Assembly (NCBI GenBank): GCA_964400885.1
Contig: CAYNWH010000017.1
Location: 1 to 21,905 of the forward strand
Origin: CAYNWH01 sp964400885
GTDB taxonomy: Bacteria; Patescibacteriota; Patescibacteriia; CAIXNZ01
Reading direction: 5' to 3'
Length of the DNA: 21,905 nucleotides
In this document: one piece after another, positions 12,725 to 19,586 of the stretch
How the letters are laid out: the number at the start of each line of letters is the position of its first letter
Position numbering within the stretch: position 1 is the stretch's first letter
The notes under the pieces: generated by a model
Told to the model about the DNA's origin: nothing
The model's database searches: none
The model's input: only the letters and a program-made list of their open reading frames with translations
Program-made: the position numbers and the translations under genes

Positions 12725-14719
12725 ATGGAACCGAGTATTATTTTTGCTTTAATCACAGCAATTTTGGCCATTATTTACGGATTGATTTTGATTAAGCTGG
12801 TTTTGAAATTACCGCAGGGCAATGAAAAAATGCAAGAAATAGCCAAAGCTATTCAAGCCGGCGCCAAAGCTTATTTAAATCGTCAGTATAAAACGATAGG
12901 TATAGTAGCTATGGTTTTATTTATTTTAATTGGTTTATTTTTAAGCTGGCTAACAGCTCTGGGCTTTTTATTAGGTGCTGTTTTTTCTGCTTTAGCCGGT
13001 TATATTGGTATGAATATTTCTGTTAGAGCTAATGTGCGAACTGCTGAAGCAGCTAAGCAAGGGTTAAAGCAGGCATTGAATGTTGCTGTAAAAGGAGGCT
13101 CTGTTACAGGTTTTTTAGTCGTTGGCTTGGGCCTTTTGGGTATTGCTTTGTTCTATACTTTAACTAGAGATTTGCAAGCTTTGATTGGTTTGGGTTTTGG
13201 CGGTTCATTAATTTCAATTTTTGCTCGTTTAGGCGGCGGTATTTTTACCAAAGCCGCTGATGTGGGAGCTGATTTAGTTGGTAAAGTTGAAGCTGGTATT
13301 CCTGAAGATGATCCAAGAAATCCGGCAGTGATTGCTGATAATGTGGGTGATAATGTGGGTGATTGCGCTGGCATGGCTGCTGATTTATTTGAAACTTATG
13401 CGGTGACAGCTGTGGCCACTATGCTTTTAGGCAGTTTAATTTTTATTAATTTAGAAAATGCAGTTTTGTATCCTTTAGTTTTAGGCGGTGTTTCTATTAT
13501 TGCTTCAATTATTGGTAGCTTTTTCATTCGCTTGGGTTCTAAGAAAAATATAATGAATGCTTTATATAAAGGCTTGATTGCTTCTGGTATTATTGCCGCT
13601 GTGCTATTCTATCCTGCAACTATTTGGTTAATGGGCAGTAATGACCAGTATAATGTCTTAAATATTTATTTAGCTTCTTTAATTGGCTTACTTGTGACTG
13701 GTGCAATGGTGATAATCACTGATTATTATACTTCAAAAAAATTCAAACCAGTTCAGGATATTGCTAAAGCTTCAGAAACAGGACATGGCACAAATATTAT
13801 TACTGGCTTGGCTGTTTCCATGAAATCAACAGCCTGGCCGATTATTGTGATTAGTGCGGCTATTTTGGGAGCTTATTATTTGGCAGGATTATATGGCATT
13901 GCTGTAGCTGCCATGGCTATGCTGTCCATGGCCGGTATTATTGTGACTATTGATTCTTACGGACCAATTACTGACAATGCCGGTGGCATAGCGGAAATGG
14001 CAGGATTGCCAGAAGAAGTGCGTAATGTAACAGATCCTTTAGATGCTGTTGGCAATACAACTAAAGCTGTTACCAAAGGTTATGCTATTGCTTCAGCTGC
14101 TTTGGCTGCTTTAGTTTTGTTTGCTGATTTTACCCATGCTTTAGGCCAAGGCTTTACTTTTACAATTGATAATCCCCGAGTTTTAATAGGTTTATTTATC
14201 GGTGGTCTTTTGCCTTATTATTTTGGGGCTTTAGCCATGCAGGCAGTAGGCAGAGCAGCTGGCAAGGTGGTTGAAGAAGTCAGGCGCCAGTTTAAAGAAA
14301 AACCAGGCATTATGCAAGGCACTGAAAAACCAGATTATGGAAAAACAGTTGATATTGTGACTAAAGGCGCGATTAAAGAAATGATTGTTCCTGCTTTAAT
14401 TCCTGTTTTGGTCCCGATTATCGTTGGCTTTACTCCATTTTTGGGTGTTAAAGCTTTAGGCGGTCTTTTAGTCGGTTCAATTATTACTGGTATTTTTGTG
14501 GCCATTTCTATGACCAGTGGTGGTGGGGCTTGGGATAATGCTAAAAAATATATTGAAGAAGGCAATTACGGAGGTAAAGGCTCTTTTGCCCATCAGGCTG
14601 CTGTGACCGGTGACACTGTTGGCGACCCTTATAAAGACACAGCTGGTCCGGCGATTAATCCGATGATTAAAATACTTAATATTGTGGCTTTGCTTATTGT
14701 CGGTCTTCTTTTACTTTAA
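12725..14719 (+). CDS. hppA: Membrane-bound proton-translocating pyrophosphatase, K+-independent type
   Basis: This integral membrane enzyme couples pyrophosphate hydrolysis to ion pumping. The 664-aa product is a typical length, with about 15-16 hydrophobic helices. Substrate and metal motifs are intact: ADVGADLVGKVEAGIPEDDP near 178-197, then DNVGDNVGD near 205-213, the DSYGPITDNAGGIAEM region near 413-428, and GDTVGDPYKDTAGP near the C terminus. GNTTKA (443-448) has Lys447 where K+-dependent enzymes have Ala, which marks the K+-independent, proton-pumping class. It heads an operon with DUF5652 and cupin genes. In a CPR cell with limited respiration it would help make a proton gradient; that is inference. 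Confidence 0.96.
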   Translation: MEPSIIFALITAILAIIYGLILIKLVLKLPQGNEKMQEIAKAIQAGAKAYLNRQYKTIGIVAMVLFILIGLFLSWLTALGFLLGAVFSALAGYIGMNISVRANVRTAEAAKQGLKQALNVAVKGGSVTGFLVVGLGLLGIALFYTLTRDLQALIGLGFGGSLISIFARLGGGIFTKAADVGADLVGKVEAGIPEDDPRNPAVIADNVGDNVGDCAGMAADLFETYAVTAVATMLLGSLIFINLENAVLYPLVLGGVSIIASIIGSFFIRLGSKKNIMNALYKGLIASGIIAAVLFYPATIWLMGSNDQYNVLNIYLASLIGLLVTGAMVIITDYYTSKKFKPVQDIAKASETGHGTNIITGLAVSMKSTAWPIIVISAAILGAYYLAGLYGIAVAAMAMLSMAGIIVTIDSYGPITDNAGGIAEMAGLPEEVRNVTDPLDAVGNTTKAVTKGYAIASAALAALVLFADFTHALGQGFTFTIDNPRVLIGLFIGGLLPYYFGALAMQAVGRAAGKVVEEVRRQFKEKPGIMQGTEKPDYGKTVDIVTKGAIKEMIVPALIPVLVPIIVGFTPFLGVKALGGLLVGSIITGIFVAISMTSGGGAWDNAKKYIEEGNYGGKGSFAHQAAVTGDTVGDPYKDTAGPAINPMIKILNIVALLIVGLLLL

Positions 14720-14736
14720 ATAATTAATTTAATTTT

Positions 14737-14949
14737 ATGGATGTCCAACAAATTTTAATTCAGTATCCCTGGCTAATTATTGTGCTGGTTTTATGGACCA
14801 TACCCTGGAAAGGCGTGGCTTTGTGGAAATCAGCGAGAAATGGCCAAAAGTGGTGGTTTATTGCTTTGTTCTTAATAAATACTTTGGCTATTTTAGAAAT
14901 AATTTACATTTTTGTTTTCAGTAAAAAGAAAAATAAGCTTCATGCTTAA
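14737..14949 (+). CDS. DUF5652-like small membrane protein
   Basis: The 70-aa product has two transmembrane helices (about 12-29 and 40-60) separated by a short loop with WKGVALWKSARNGQKWW, then a basic tail SKKKNKLHA. This matches the DUF5652 pattern, which is frequent in Patescibacteria. Function unknown. It begins 17 nt after the hppA stop without an SD and is probably co-transcribed with hppA. Confidence 0.75.
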   Translation: MDVQQILIQYPWLIIVLVLWTIPWKGVALWKSARNGQKWWFIALFLINTLAILEIIYIFVFSKKKNKLHA

Positions 14950-14975
14950 TCCTTAATTCTTAATCCTAAAAATAA

Positions 14976-15371
14976 ATGTCTTATCAAATTAATATTTTTA
15001 AAGCTACCAGAGATAATTCTTATTTCCGCCAAGTACTTTTTACAGGTGCTAAAAGCCAGTTAGTAGTTATGAGTATTCCAGCTGGCGGTGAAATAGGCGA
15101 AGAAATTCATAATAATGTCGAGCAAACTTTGTTTTTTCTTAGCGGCAGTGGTAAAGCTATGCTAGATGATGCAGAAACTCCCATTGGCGAGGGCGATGTG
15201 GTGGTTGTTACCCCAGGCACTAAACATAATTTTGTTAATACAGGAAAAGAAGATTTGAAAGTTTATACTATTTATTGCCCGCCTAATCATATTGACGGAC
15301 GTATTCATAAAACTAAAGCTGAGGCTGATGCTGATGAAGAAGATGAGGAATTTGGCCATAAAGTAGAATAA
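14976..15371 (+). CDS. Cupin-domain protein
   Basis: The 131-aa product is a single-domain cupin. Motif 1 is seen in IPAGGEIGEEIHNNVEQTLFFLSGSG (about 34-59) and motif 2 in GDVVVVTPGTKHNFVNTG (about 73-90). Likely metal ligands are His45, Glu49 and His85. The C-terminal tail is highly charged (HKTKAEADADEEDEEFGHKVE). Small cupins of this type bind metals or small sugars, but the substrate cannot be read from sequence. It is the last gene of the hppA operon, 26 nt after the DUF5652 gene, and a strong terminator follows. Confidence 0.9.
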   Translation: MSYQINIFKATRDNSYFRQVLFTGAKSQLVVMSIPAGGEIGEEIHNNVEQTLFFLSGSGKAMLDDAETPIGEGDVVVVTPGTKHNFVNTGKEDLKVYTIYCPPNHIDGRIHKTKAEADADEEDEEFGHKVE

Positions 15372-15381
15372 TCATTTATAT

Positions 15382-15412
15382 AAAAAATTCTCTGTTACGC
15401 AGGGAGTTTTTT
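15382..15412 (+). terminator. Terminator of the hppA-cupin operon
   Basis: AAAAAATTCTCTG (15382-15394) pairs with CAGGGAGTTTTTT (15400-15412) with two G-U pairs and a TTACG loop. The apical part nearly matches the pnp terminator. Confidence 0.9.
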
Positions 15413-15414
15413 TA

Positions 15415-15441
15415 TTGACATTTTTATTAAAATATTATAAT
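15415..15441 (+). promoter_or_regulatory. Promoter of the HD-domain gene
   Basis: TTGACA (15415-15420) and TATAAT (15436-15441), both consensus, but with a short 15-nt spacer. It starts 2 nt after the preceding terminator. The short spacing may make it weak or regulated. Confidence 0.5.
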
Positions 15442-15462
15442 TTTAAATATCACTTAAAAAAG

Positions 15463-15499
15463 GTCCTCCTTCGCTAAAGCTATGGTGGACGAAGGGAGG
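15463..15499 (+). promoter_or_regulatory. Hairpin that covers the SD of the HD-domain gene
   Basis: CCTCCTTCG (15465-15473) can pair with CGAA (15490-15493) and GGAGG (15495-15499) with one bulged G. GGAGG is the SD of the TTG start at 15509, so the ribosome site would be hidden. An alternative pairing GTCCTCC (15463-15469) with GGTGGAC (15484-15490) has one mismatch and would free the SD. Confidence 0.6.
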
Positions 15500-15508
15500 T
15501 GATGAGTC

Positions 15509-16240
15509 TTGGCTAAAAGCCGACAATTCAGAAGGATCAGGTATTATAATTTTGGCCGTATAAGGCGGGCTCGTTTATTAGCAGATGATGCTCACGCAGG
15601 GCAATATCGCAAAGAGCGTTTAAGCAGAAATCGTTTGTCTTATTCAGTGCATACCACTGGCGTAGCTGAATATCTGATGGCCATGGGCGCTGATGAAAAT
15701 CTGGTTATTGCCGGACATTTACACAATACGTTGGAAGATACGAATTTGACTGAAAAAGAAATCTTGGAAAATTTTGGCTCTTATGTTCTGGCTCTAGTCA
15801 AATTCGTAACTGAGCCAAAAGGCAAATCATGGCAGGAACGCAAAGAATATAAAATCAATGTTCTGAAGCAGGGTTCCTTAGCCACTAAAATGCTGGGAGC
15901 AGCTGATCATTGTGACAATTTGCTAAGCATTTTGGAAGCTATGCGCAAAGAAGGGTTGTCAACCCCTGAAGAATTCACTCATTCTAAGGTTTGGCAAAAT
16001 TTCAAGCAGGCTTATCAGCAGCAAAAGTGGTATCATCAGGAATCCTGCAAGGCAATTTTTGCTAACGTGCCTTATGAGGATCTGCATCCCTTATTTGGCA
16101 AATTGATGCGTTTAGTAGAAATTATTTTCGGAGAGAAGATTATCTCTGATCCTAAAATCCGGCGCAAAGTGCAACGCCGTAAAAAAGAATGGATTAATCC
16201 TTATCAGCCAAGAAAAATTAAGCGTAAGCAAAAGCCCTAG
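15509..16240 (+). CDS. RelA/SpoT-like HD-domain protein with an HN substitution
   Basis: The 243-aa product resembles the N-terminal (p)ppGpp hydrolase domain of RelA/SpoT and small MESH1-like hydrolases: ADDAHAGQYRKERLS, SYSVHTTGVAEYLMAMG, HLHNTLEDT, ENFGSYVLALVKFVTEP, then KMLGAADHCDNL. In the family, metal is held by two His and two Asp. His48, His72 and Asp133 are present, but the Asp of the HD dyad is Asn73 (codon AAT). Glu76 and Asp77 of the ED pair remain. Activity may be lost or changed. No synthetase domain is present; the C terminus is strongly basic (RRKVQRRKKEW...KIKRKQKP) and may bind nucleic acid. The start is TTG 15509 with a strong SD nine bases upstream. Confidence 0.8.
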   Translation: MAKSRQFRRIRYYNFGRIRRARLLADDAHAGQYRKERLSRNRLSYSVHTTGVAEYLMAMGADENLVIAGHLHNTLEDTNLTEKEILENFGSYVLALVKFVTEPKGKSWQERKEYKINVLKQGSLATKMLGAADHCDNLLSILEAMRKEGLSTPEEFTHSKVWQNFKQAYQQQKWYHQESCKAIFANVPYEDLHPLFGKLMRLVEIIFGEKIISDPKIRRKVQRRKKEWINPYQPRKIKRKQKP

Positions 16241-16263
16241 ACGAAAATCTGTCATGGGCTTTT
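16230..16263. terminator. Terminator between the HD-domain gene and smc
   Basis: AAAAGCCC (16230-16237) pairs with GGGCTTTT (16256-16263), with an inner GAC/GTC stem across a 2x2 loop. The stop codon of the HD gene lies inside it. The A and T tracts allow action in both directions. Confidence 0.8.
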
Positions 16264-16282
16264 ATTATTTTATTATTTATTT

Positions 16283-18970
16283 TTAGCCTCTTGCTGCGCC
16301 AACCATATCTTCTGCGTCTGACAGCTTAACTGACAGTAATTTTGAAATACCGTCATCACCCATGGTTACTCCATATAAGACATGAGCATAATGCATGGTA
16401 ACGCGGTTATGAGTAATGACCACAAATTGAGTCTTTTTAGCCAGTTCTTCTAGAATAGTGGCAAATCTTTCAGAATTAGCTTCGTCTAAAGCGGCATCAA
16501 CTTCATCAAGTACAATAAAAGGAGATGGGTTGTTAAAGATAATGGCGCAGATTAAAGCAATAGAAGTTAAGGCTCTTTCGCCGCCGGAAAGCATATTAAT
16601 CACTTTTATTTTTTTGCCAGGCGGCACAGCTTTAATTTCAATACCAGAATAACTTTCTTTTTCTCTTTCTTTAATCCTTTTTTCAAACTTATCAGCCTGA
16701 GCTAAAACGCCTTCTTGCTCTTCTTCTCCCTCTTTCCCTTCTTGTTCTTCAATTTCCGCAATTTTCTCTTTTTTAACATCTTCAGTAGTAACTTTTATTA
16801 ATTCGGCCTGACCGCCATTAAATAAAATTTTAAAGTATTTTTGGAATTCTTTATTGATTTCTTTAAAGGCTTTGTCAAATTGTTCTTTAATGGTTTTATC
16901 AAGTTCTTCAATGATTTTTTCTAATGACTTAATGGCTTCTTCTAAATCTTCCATTTGTTCAGTAATAAAATCATAACGTTCTTTAATTTCCTTATATTCA
17001 GTTTGTGTTTCCTCATCAATGCCGCCGATTATTTCCAGCTGGCGTTTGAGCTGTTCTATTTTTTGATAAGCAGTCTCTTCATCAATATTACTCTCTAGTT
17101 TATGTTCTTGTATTGTTTTCAGTTCTATTTGATCATGTTTGATTTCAGTTTCTAAATCTTCTAGTTTGGTTTGGTATTTGGCTAATTCTATATTATATTG
17201 ATTGATTTCTAAGCTGTACTGGTTTAAATTGGCTTGTTTGTCCTGGAATTGTTTTTGCAAATCGATTAAATTTTCTTTCTTGTTTTGTTCCTGCAGATTG
17301 AATTGATTGACTTTTTCTTCTTGCGCTTTAAGCTGATTATTTAAATCTTCAATTTTAGCTTCAATTTTTTTTAATTCCTGTTCAATCTTTTGATTAAATT
17401 CTTTTTTGCTGCCAGGTTTAAATTGGGCTAATTCAATTTCCTTACTATTTTTTTCTTCTTCTTGTTTGGCTTTAGTTATTTCTTGGTTAAGCGAATCAAT
17501 CTTTTCTTTTTTAATATTTAAATTTAGATTAATTTGGCTGATAGTTAAATTTAAATCATTTTTTTCCTGGCTTAAATTTTCCAGCTGATTTTGCAGGTCA
17601 ATTAAGTTCTGCGAATCTTGTTTTTTGACTGTTTTTAATTTTTCTAAATATAAAGCCAGCTTTTGAGAGATTTCTCTGGCTTGGTTTTTTATTTCATTCA
17701 ATTCATCTAGTTTCTTTACCTTTAAAAGTTTATTAACCAAATCCTGCTGCTGATTAAAAATATATTCCAGCTCTTTTTCTTGTTCAAAAGGCAGTTGCGT
17801 GGTTTTTTTAAGCTGGTTTAATTCTTCTTTGACGCGAGCCAATCTCTGATTGATTGTTTCAGCTTTAGCCTGATTATCTTTAAAATTGATTTCTTCTTGC
17901 TCAATTAATTTTTCTATCTCTTTGATCTTTTCTTTAAATCCTTGCAATTGCTGATTGATTTCTTCTTGCCGTTTATTAAGCCAGATTATATTGGTTTGTC
18001 CTTGTTTTTCCAGCTCTAGATCCTTCTTGGCTTTTAAAATCGTTTGCTGGTGGACTAAGGAATTTTTTTGCTGCAGCAGATTATTATATTGAGACTGGAT
18101 TTTATTGTATTCTTCCTGCCGGGAACTTTCAGTTGAAAATTGGTTGATTTGTTTTTGGATTTCTTCTATCTCTTGATTAAGAGTTTGATAGAATTTTTCC
18201 GAATTATTTTTTTGCTGGTTTAATCCTTTCGTTTTGCTGGCTAGGGCCTGCCAAAGTTGGGCATAATAATCTTTTTGCAATATTTTTAATTCTTTTTCAA
18301 TTTCTTCGCGTTTTTCCAGTTTTTTGACCTGACGGGTCAAAGAACGCAATCTGGGTTCTATTTCATTAATAGTTAATTCAGCTTGAGCCAGATTTTCCCG
18401 GGTCGCTTTGAATTTATTTAAAGCCTGTTCGCGTTTTAATTGAAATTGTTTAACGCCGACAGCTTCATCAAAAAGTTCTTTTCTTTCCTGTAAAGAAGCA
18501 GAAAGCACTGAATCAGCCATGCCCTGGCCAATAATACTGTAAGTCCTTTGGCCAAAATTAGCTTTAGCTAAGAGCAATTGAATATCAGCTAAACGCGCTT
18601 TGGCTTTGTTAATAAAATATTCACCTTCGCCACTTTGGTAAACACGGCGAGTAATAATCAGTTCTGAATAATCTATGTCAGCTTGTTTATCTTCATTATT
18701 TAAATACAAGGAAACTTCAGCAAAACCCAACCGTGCTTTTTTATCAGAGCCGGAAAAAATCACATCCTGGCTTTTTTTGCCGCGCAAGGTCTTGATGCTT
18801 TGCTCGCCTAAAACCCAGCGGATGGCATCAGCAATATTGGATTTGCCAGAGCCATTAGGGCCGACAATGCCAGTAATGCTATGAGAGCCTTTGATTTTAT
18901 CAGGAAATTCTAAAACTGTCTTTTTAGCAAAAGATTTGAAGCCTTGAATTTCGAGTTTCTCTAGAAACAT
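16283..18970 (-). CDS. smc: SMC-like chromosome segregation ATPase without a recognisable hinge
   Basis: SMC proteins are ATP-driven DNA-organising dimers. The 895-aa product has both head halves: LEKLEIQGFKSFAKKTVLEF at the N terminus, Walker A GPNGSGKSN at 37-45, and in the C-terminal head the signature LSGGE (794-798) and Walker B FIVLDEVDAAL with Asp822/Glu823. Between about 170 and 690 is coiled coil rich in Gln, Lys, Glu, Leu and Asn, interrupted near Pro-containing breaks at about 392 and 518. I find no globular SMC hinge with its Gly-rich motifs and no CxxC zinc hook. Usual SMC length is about 1150-1200 aa. A Glu-rich insertion (EEQEGKEGEEEQEG) lies in the C-terminal head. I start at ATG 18970; the upstream frame to 19051 lacks family similarity. 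Confidence 0.88.
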   Translation of the reverse strand: MFLEKLEIQGFKSFAKKTVLEFPDKIKGSHSITGIVGPNGSGKSNIADAIRWVLGEQSIKTLRGKKSQDVIFSGSDKKARLGFAEVSLYLNNEDKQADIDYSELIITRRVYQSGEGEYFINKAKARLADIQLLLAKANFGQRTYSIIGQGMADSVLSASLQERKELFDEAVGVKQFQLKREQALNKFKATRENLAQAELTINEIEPRLRSLTRQVKKLEKREEIEKELKILQKDYYAQLWQALASKTKGLNQQKNNSEKFYQTLNQEIEEIQKQINQFSTESSRQEEYNKIQSQYNNLLQQKNSLVHQQTILKAKKDLELEKQGQTNIIWLNKRQEEINQQLQGFKEKIKEIEKLIEQEEINFKDNQAKAETINQRLARVKEELNQLKKTTQLPFEQEKELEYIFNQQQDLVNKLLKVKKLDELNEIKNQAREISQKLALYLEKLKTVKKQDSQNLIDLQNQLENLSQEKNDLNLTISQINLNLNIKKEKIDSLNQEITKAKQEEEKNSKEIELAQFKPGSKKEFNQKIEQELKKIEAKIEDLNNQLKAQEEKVNQFNLQEQNKKENLIDLQKQFQDKQANLNQYSLEINQYNIELAKYQTKLEDLETEIKHDQIELKTIQEHKLESNIDEETAYQKIEQLKRQLEIIGGIDEETQTEYKEIKERYDFITEQMEDLEEAIKSLEKIIEELDKTIKEQFDKAFKEINKEFQKYFKILFNGGQAELIKVTTEDVKKEKIAEIEEQEGKEGEEEQEGVLAQADKFEKRIKEREKESYSGIEIKAVPPGKKIKVINMLSGGERALTSIALICAIIFNNPSPFIVLDEVDAALDEANSERFATILEELAKKTQFVVITHNRVTMHYAHVLYGVTMGDDGISKLLSVKLSDAEDMVGAARG

Positions 18971-18986
18971 AGTTAAATAGGTAAAA

Positions 18987-19080
18987 GAAGAGCAATAAGA
19001 GCTATCGGTAAAAAGGTGAAAAAGGGAGATTTCCCTTATTGACCTATACACTTCTTCCCTTATAGCTCCTTTAGCTCTTC
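18987..19080 (-). promoter_or_regulatory. Large inverted repeat filling the smc leader
   Basis: Arms 18987-19005 and 19062-19080 match at 16 of 19 positions (arm GAAGAGCAATAAGAGCTAT). A nested hairpin AAGGGA (19022-19027) with TCCCTT (19032-19037) lies between them. Predicted transcription starts near 19082, so almost the whole leader would fold. Confidence 0.5.
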
Positions 19081-19088
19081 TTTATATA

Positions 19089-19117
19089 ATTATATAATAA
19101 TTTACTTATTCTCTCAA
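19089..19117 (-). promoter_or_regulatory. smc promoter
   Basis: On the minus strand, TTGAGA (19117-19112) and TATAAT (19094-19089) are separated by 17 nt. Confidence 0.65.
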
Positions 19118-19121
19118 ATCC

Positions 19122-19149
19122 TTGACTTTTTTAGTTTTTAAGGTAAGAT
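19122..19149 (+). promoter_or_regulatory. Promoter of the small-ORF unit at the gap
   Basis: TTGACT (19122-19127), a 16-nt spacer and TAAGAT (19144-19149). Its -35 box lies 4 bp from that of the divergent smc promoter. Confidence 0.55.
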
Positions 19150-19184
19150 ATCTTTATAGCAATTTTTTAACCAAGGAGGAAAAA

Positions 19185-19336
19185 ATGGCTCAAGGAAAAT
19201 ACCGCGTTGTTTATAAAGATAAAGATGATGGCCAAGCCAAAGTCAAAGAACTCGACACTCTTTCTGAGGTTGATCAATTCACATCTGCAACTCGTGCTTC
19301 TGCGCTGGTCAGGTATGCTGTTTCTCTGCCCAAAGG
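19185..19336 (+). CDS. Small protein of unknown function, cut by the assembly gap
   Basis: About 50 codons are visible before the Ns: MAQGKYRVVYKDKDDGQAKV, then KELDTLSEVDQFTSATRASA and LVRYAVSLPKG. The start is well supported by AAGGAGG (19173-19179) 5 nt upstream of ATG 19185. The visible part is hydrophilic with an amphipathic RASALVRYAVSLPK helix. I recognise no family, and the C terminus is missing. It belongs to the SD-led gene class. Confidence 0.65.
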
Positions 19337-19436
19337 NNNNNNNNNNNNNNNNNNNNNNNNNNNNNNNNNNNNNNNNNNNNNNNNNNNNNNNNNNNNNNNN
19401 NNNNNNNNNNNNNNNNNNNNNNNNNNNNNNNNNNNN
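19337..19436. other. Assembly gap of 100 Ns
   Basis: Exactly 100 Ns, the customary placeholder for a gap of unknown size. The reading frame across it cannot be trusted. Confidence 0.95.
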
Positions 19437-19452
19437 AAAGGAGGTGAGTTTA

Positions 19453-19509
19453 TTGGCTGAAGCCAAAAAAAAGTACATTAAGCCCGAGGTCAAACAACAG
19501 CAGCAGTGA
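19453..19509 (+). CDS. Micro-ORF with strong SD, or the end of a gene in the gap
   Basis: Directly after the Ns, AAAGGAGG (19437-19444) is followed 8 nt later by TTG 19453, giving an 18-residue peptide MAEAKKKYIKPEVKQQQQ and a TGA stop. The KKYxKPE pattern recalls the YxxP recognition motif of some RiPP leader peptides, but no core follows. The frame is open back into the gap, so it may instead be the C terminus of a longer protein. A strong terminator follows 16 nt later, which supports a real transcription unit ending here. Confidence 0.4.
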   Translation: MAEAKKKYIKPEVKQQQQ

Positions 19510-19525
19510 AAAAGTTTCTATCTAG

Positions 19526-19560
19526 CCGTCCAAGGTATAAACCAAGGGCGGTTTTCTTTT
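19526..19560 (+). terminator. Terminator of the small-ORF unit
   Basis: CCGTCC (19526-19531) pairs with GGGCGG (19546-19551), with an inner GGT/ACC stem (19534-19536 with 19541-19543) and an ATAA loop. The T-rich tract starts at 19552. Confidence 0.85.
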
Positions 19561-19586
19561 TGTTGATTTTATGGCAAACTGGAGAT

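Noticed and set aside
18971..19051. N-terminal extension of the smc frame
   Set aside because: The canonical SMC start FLEKLEIQGFKSF begins at ATG 18970; the extension lies in the structured leader.
19506..19586. N-terminal extension of the PEP-domain gene
   Set aside because: It runs through a strong intrinsic terminator; ATG 19587 has CTGGAG upstream.
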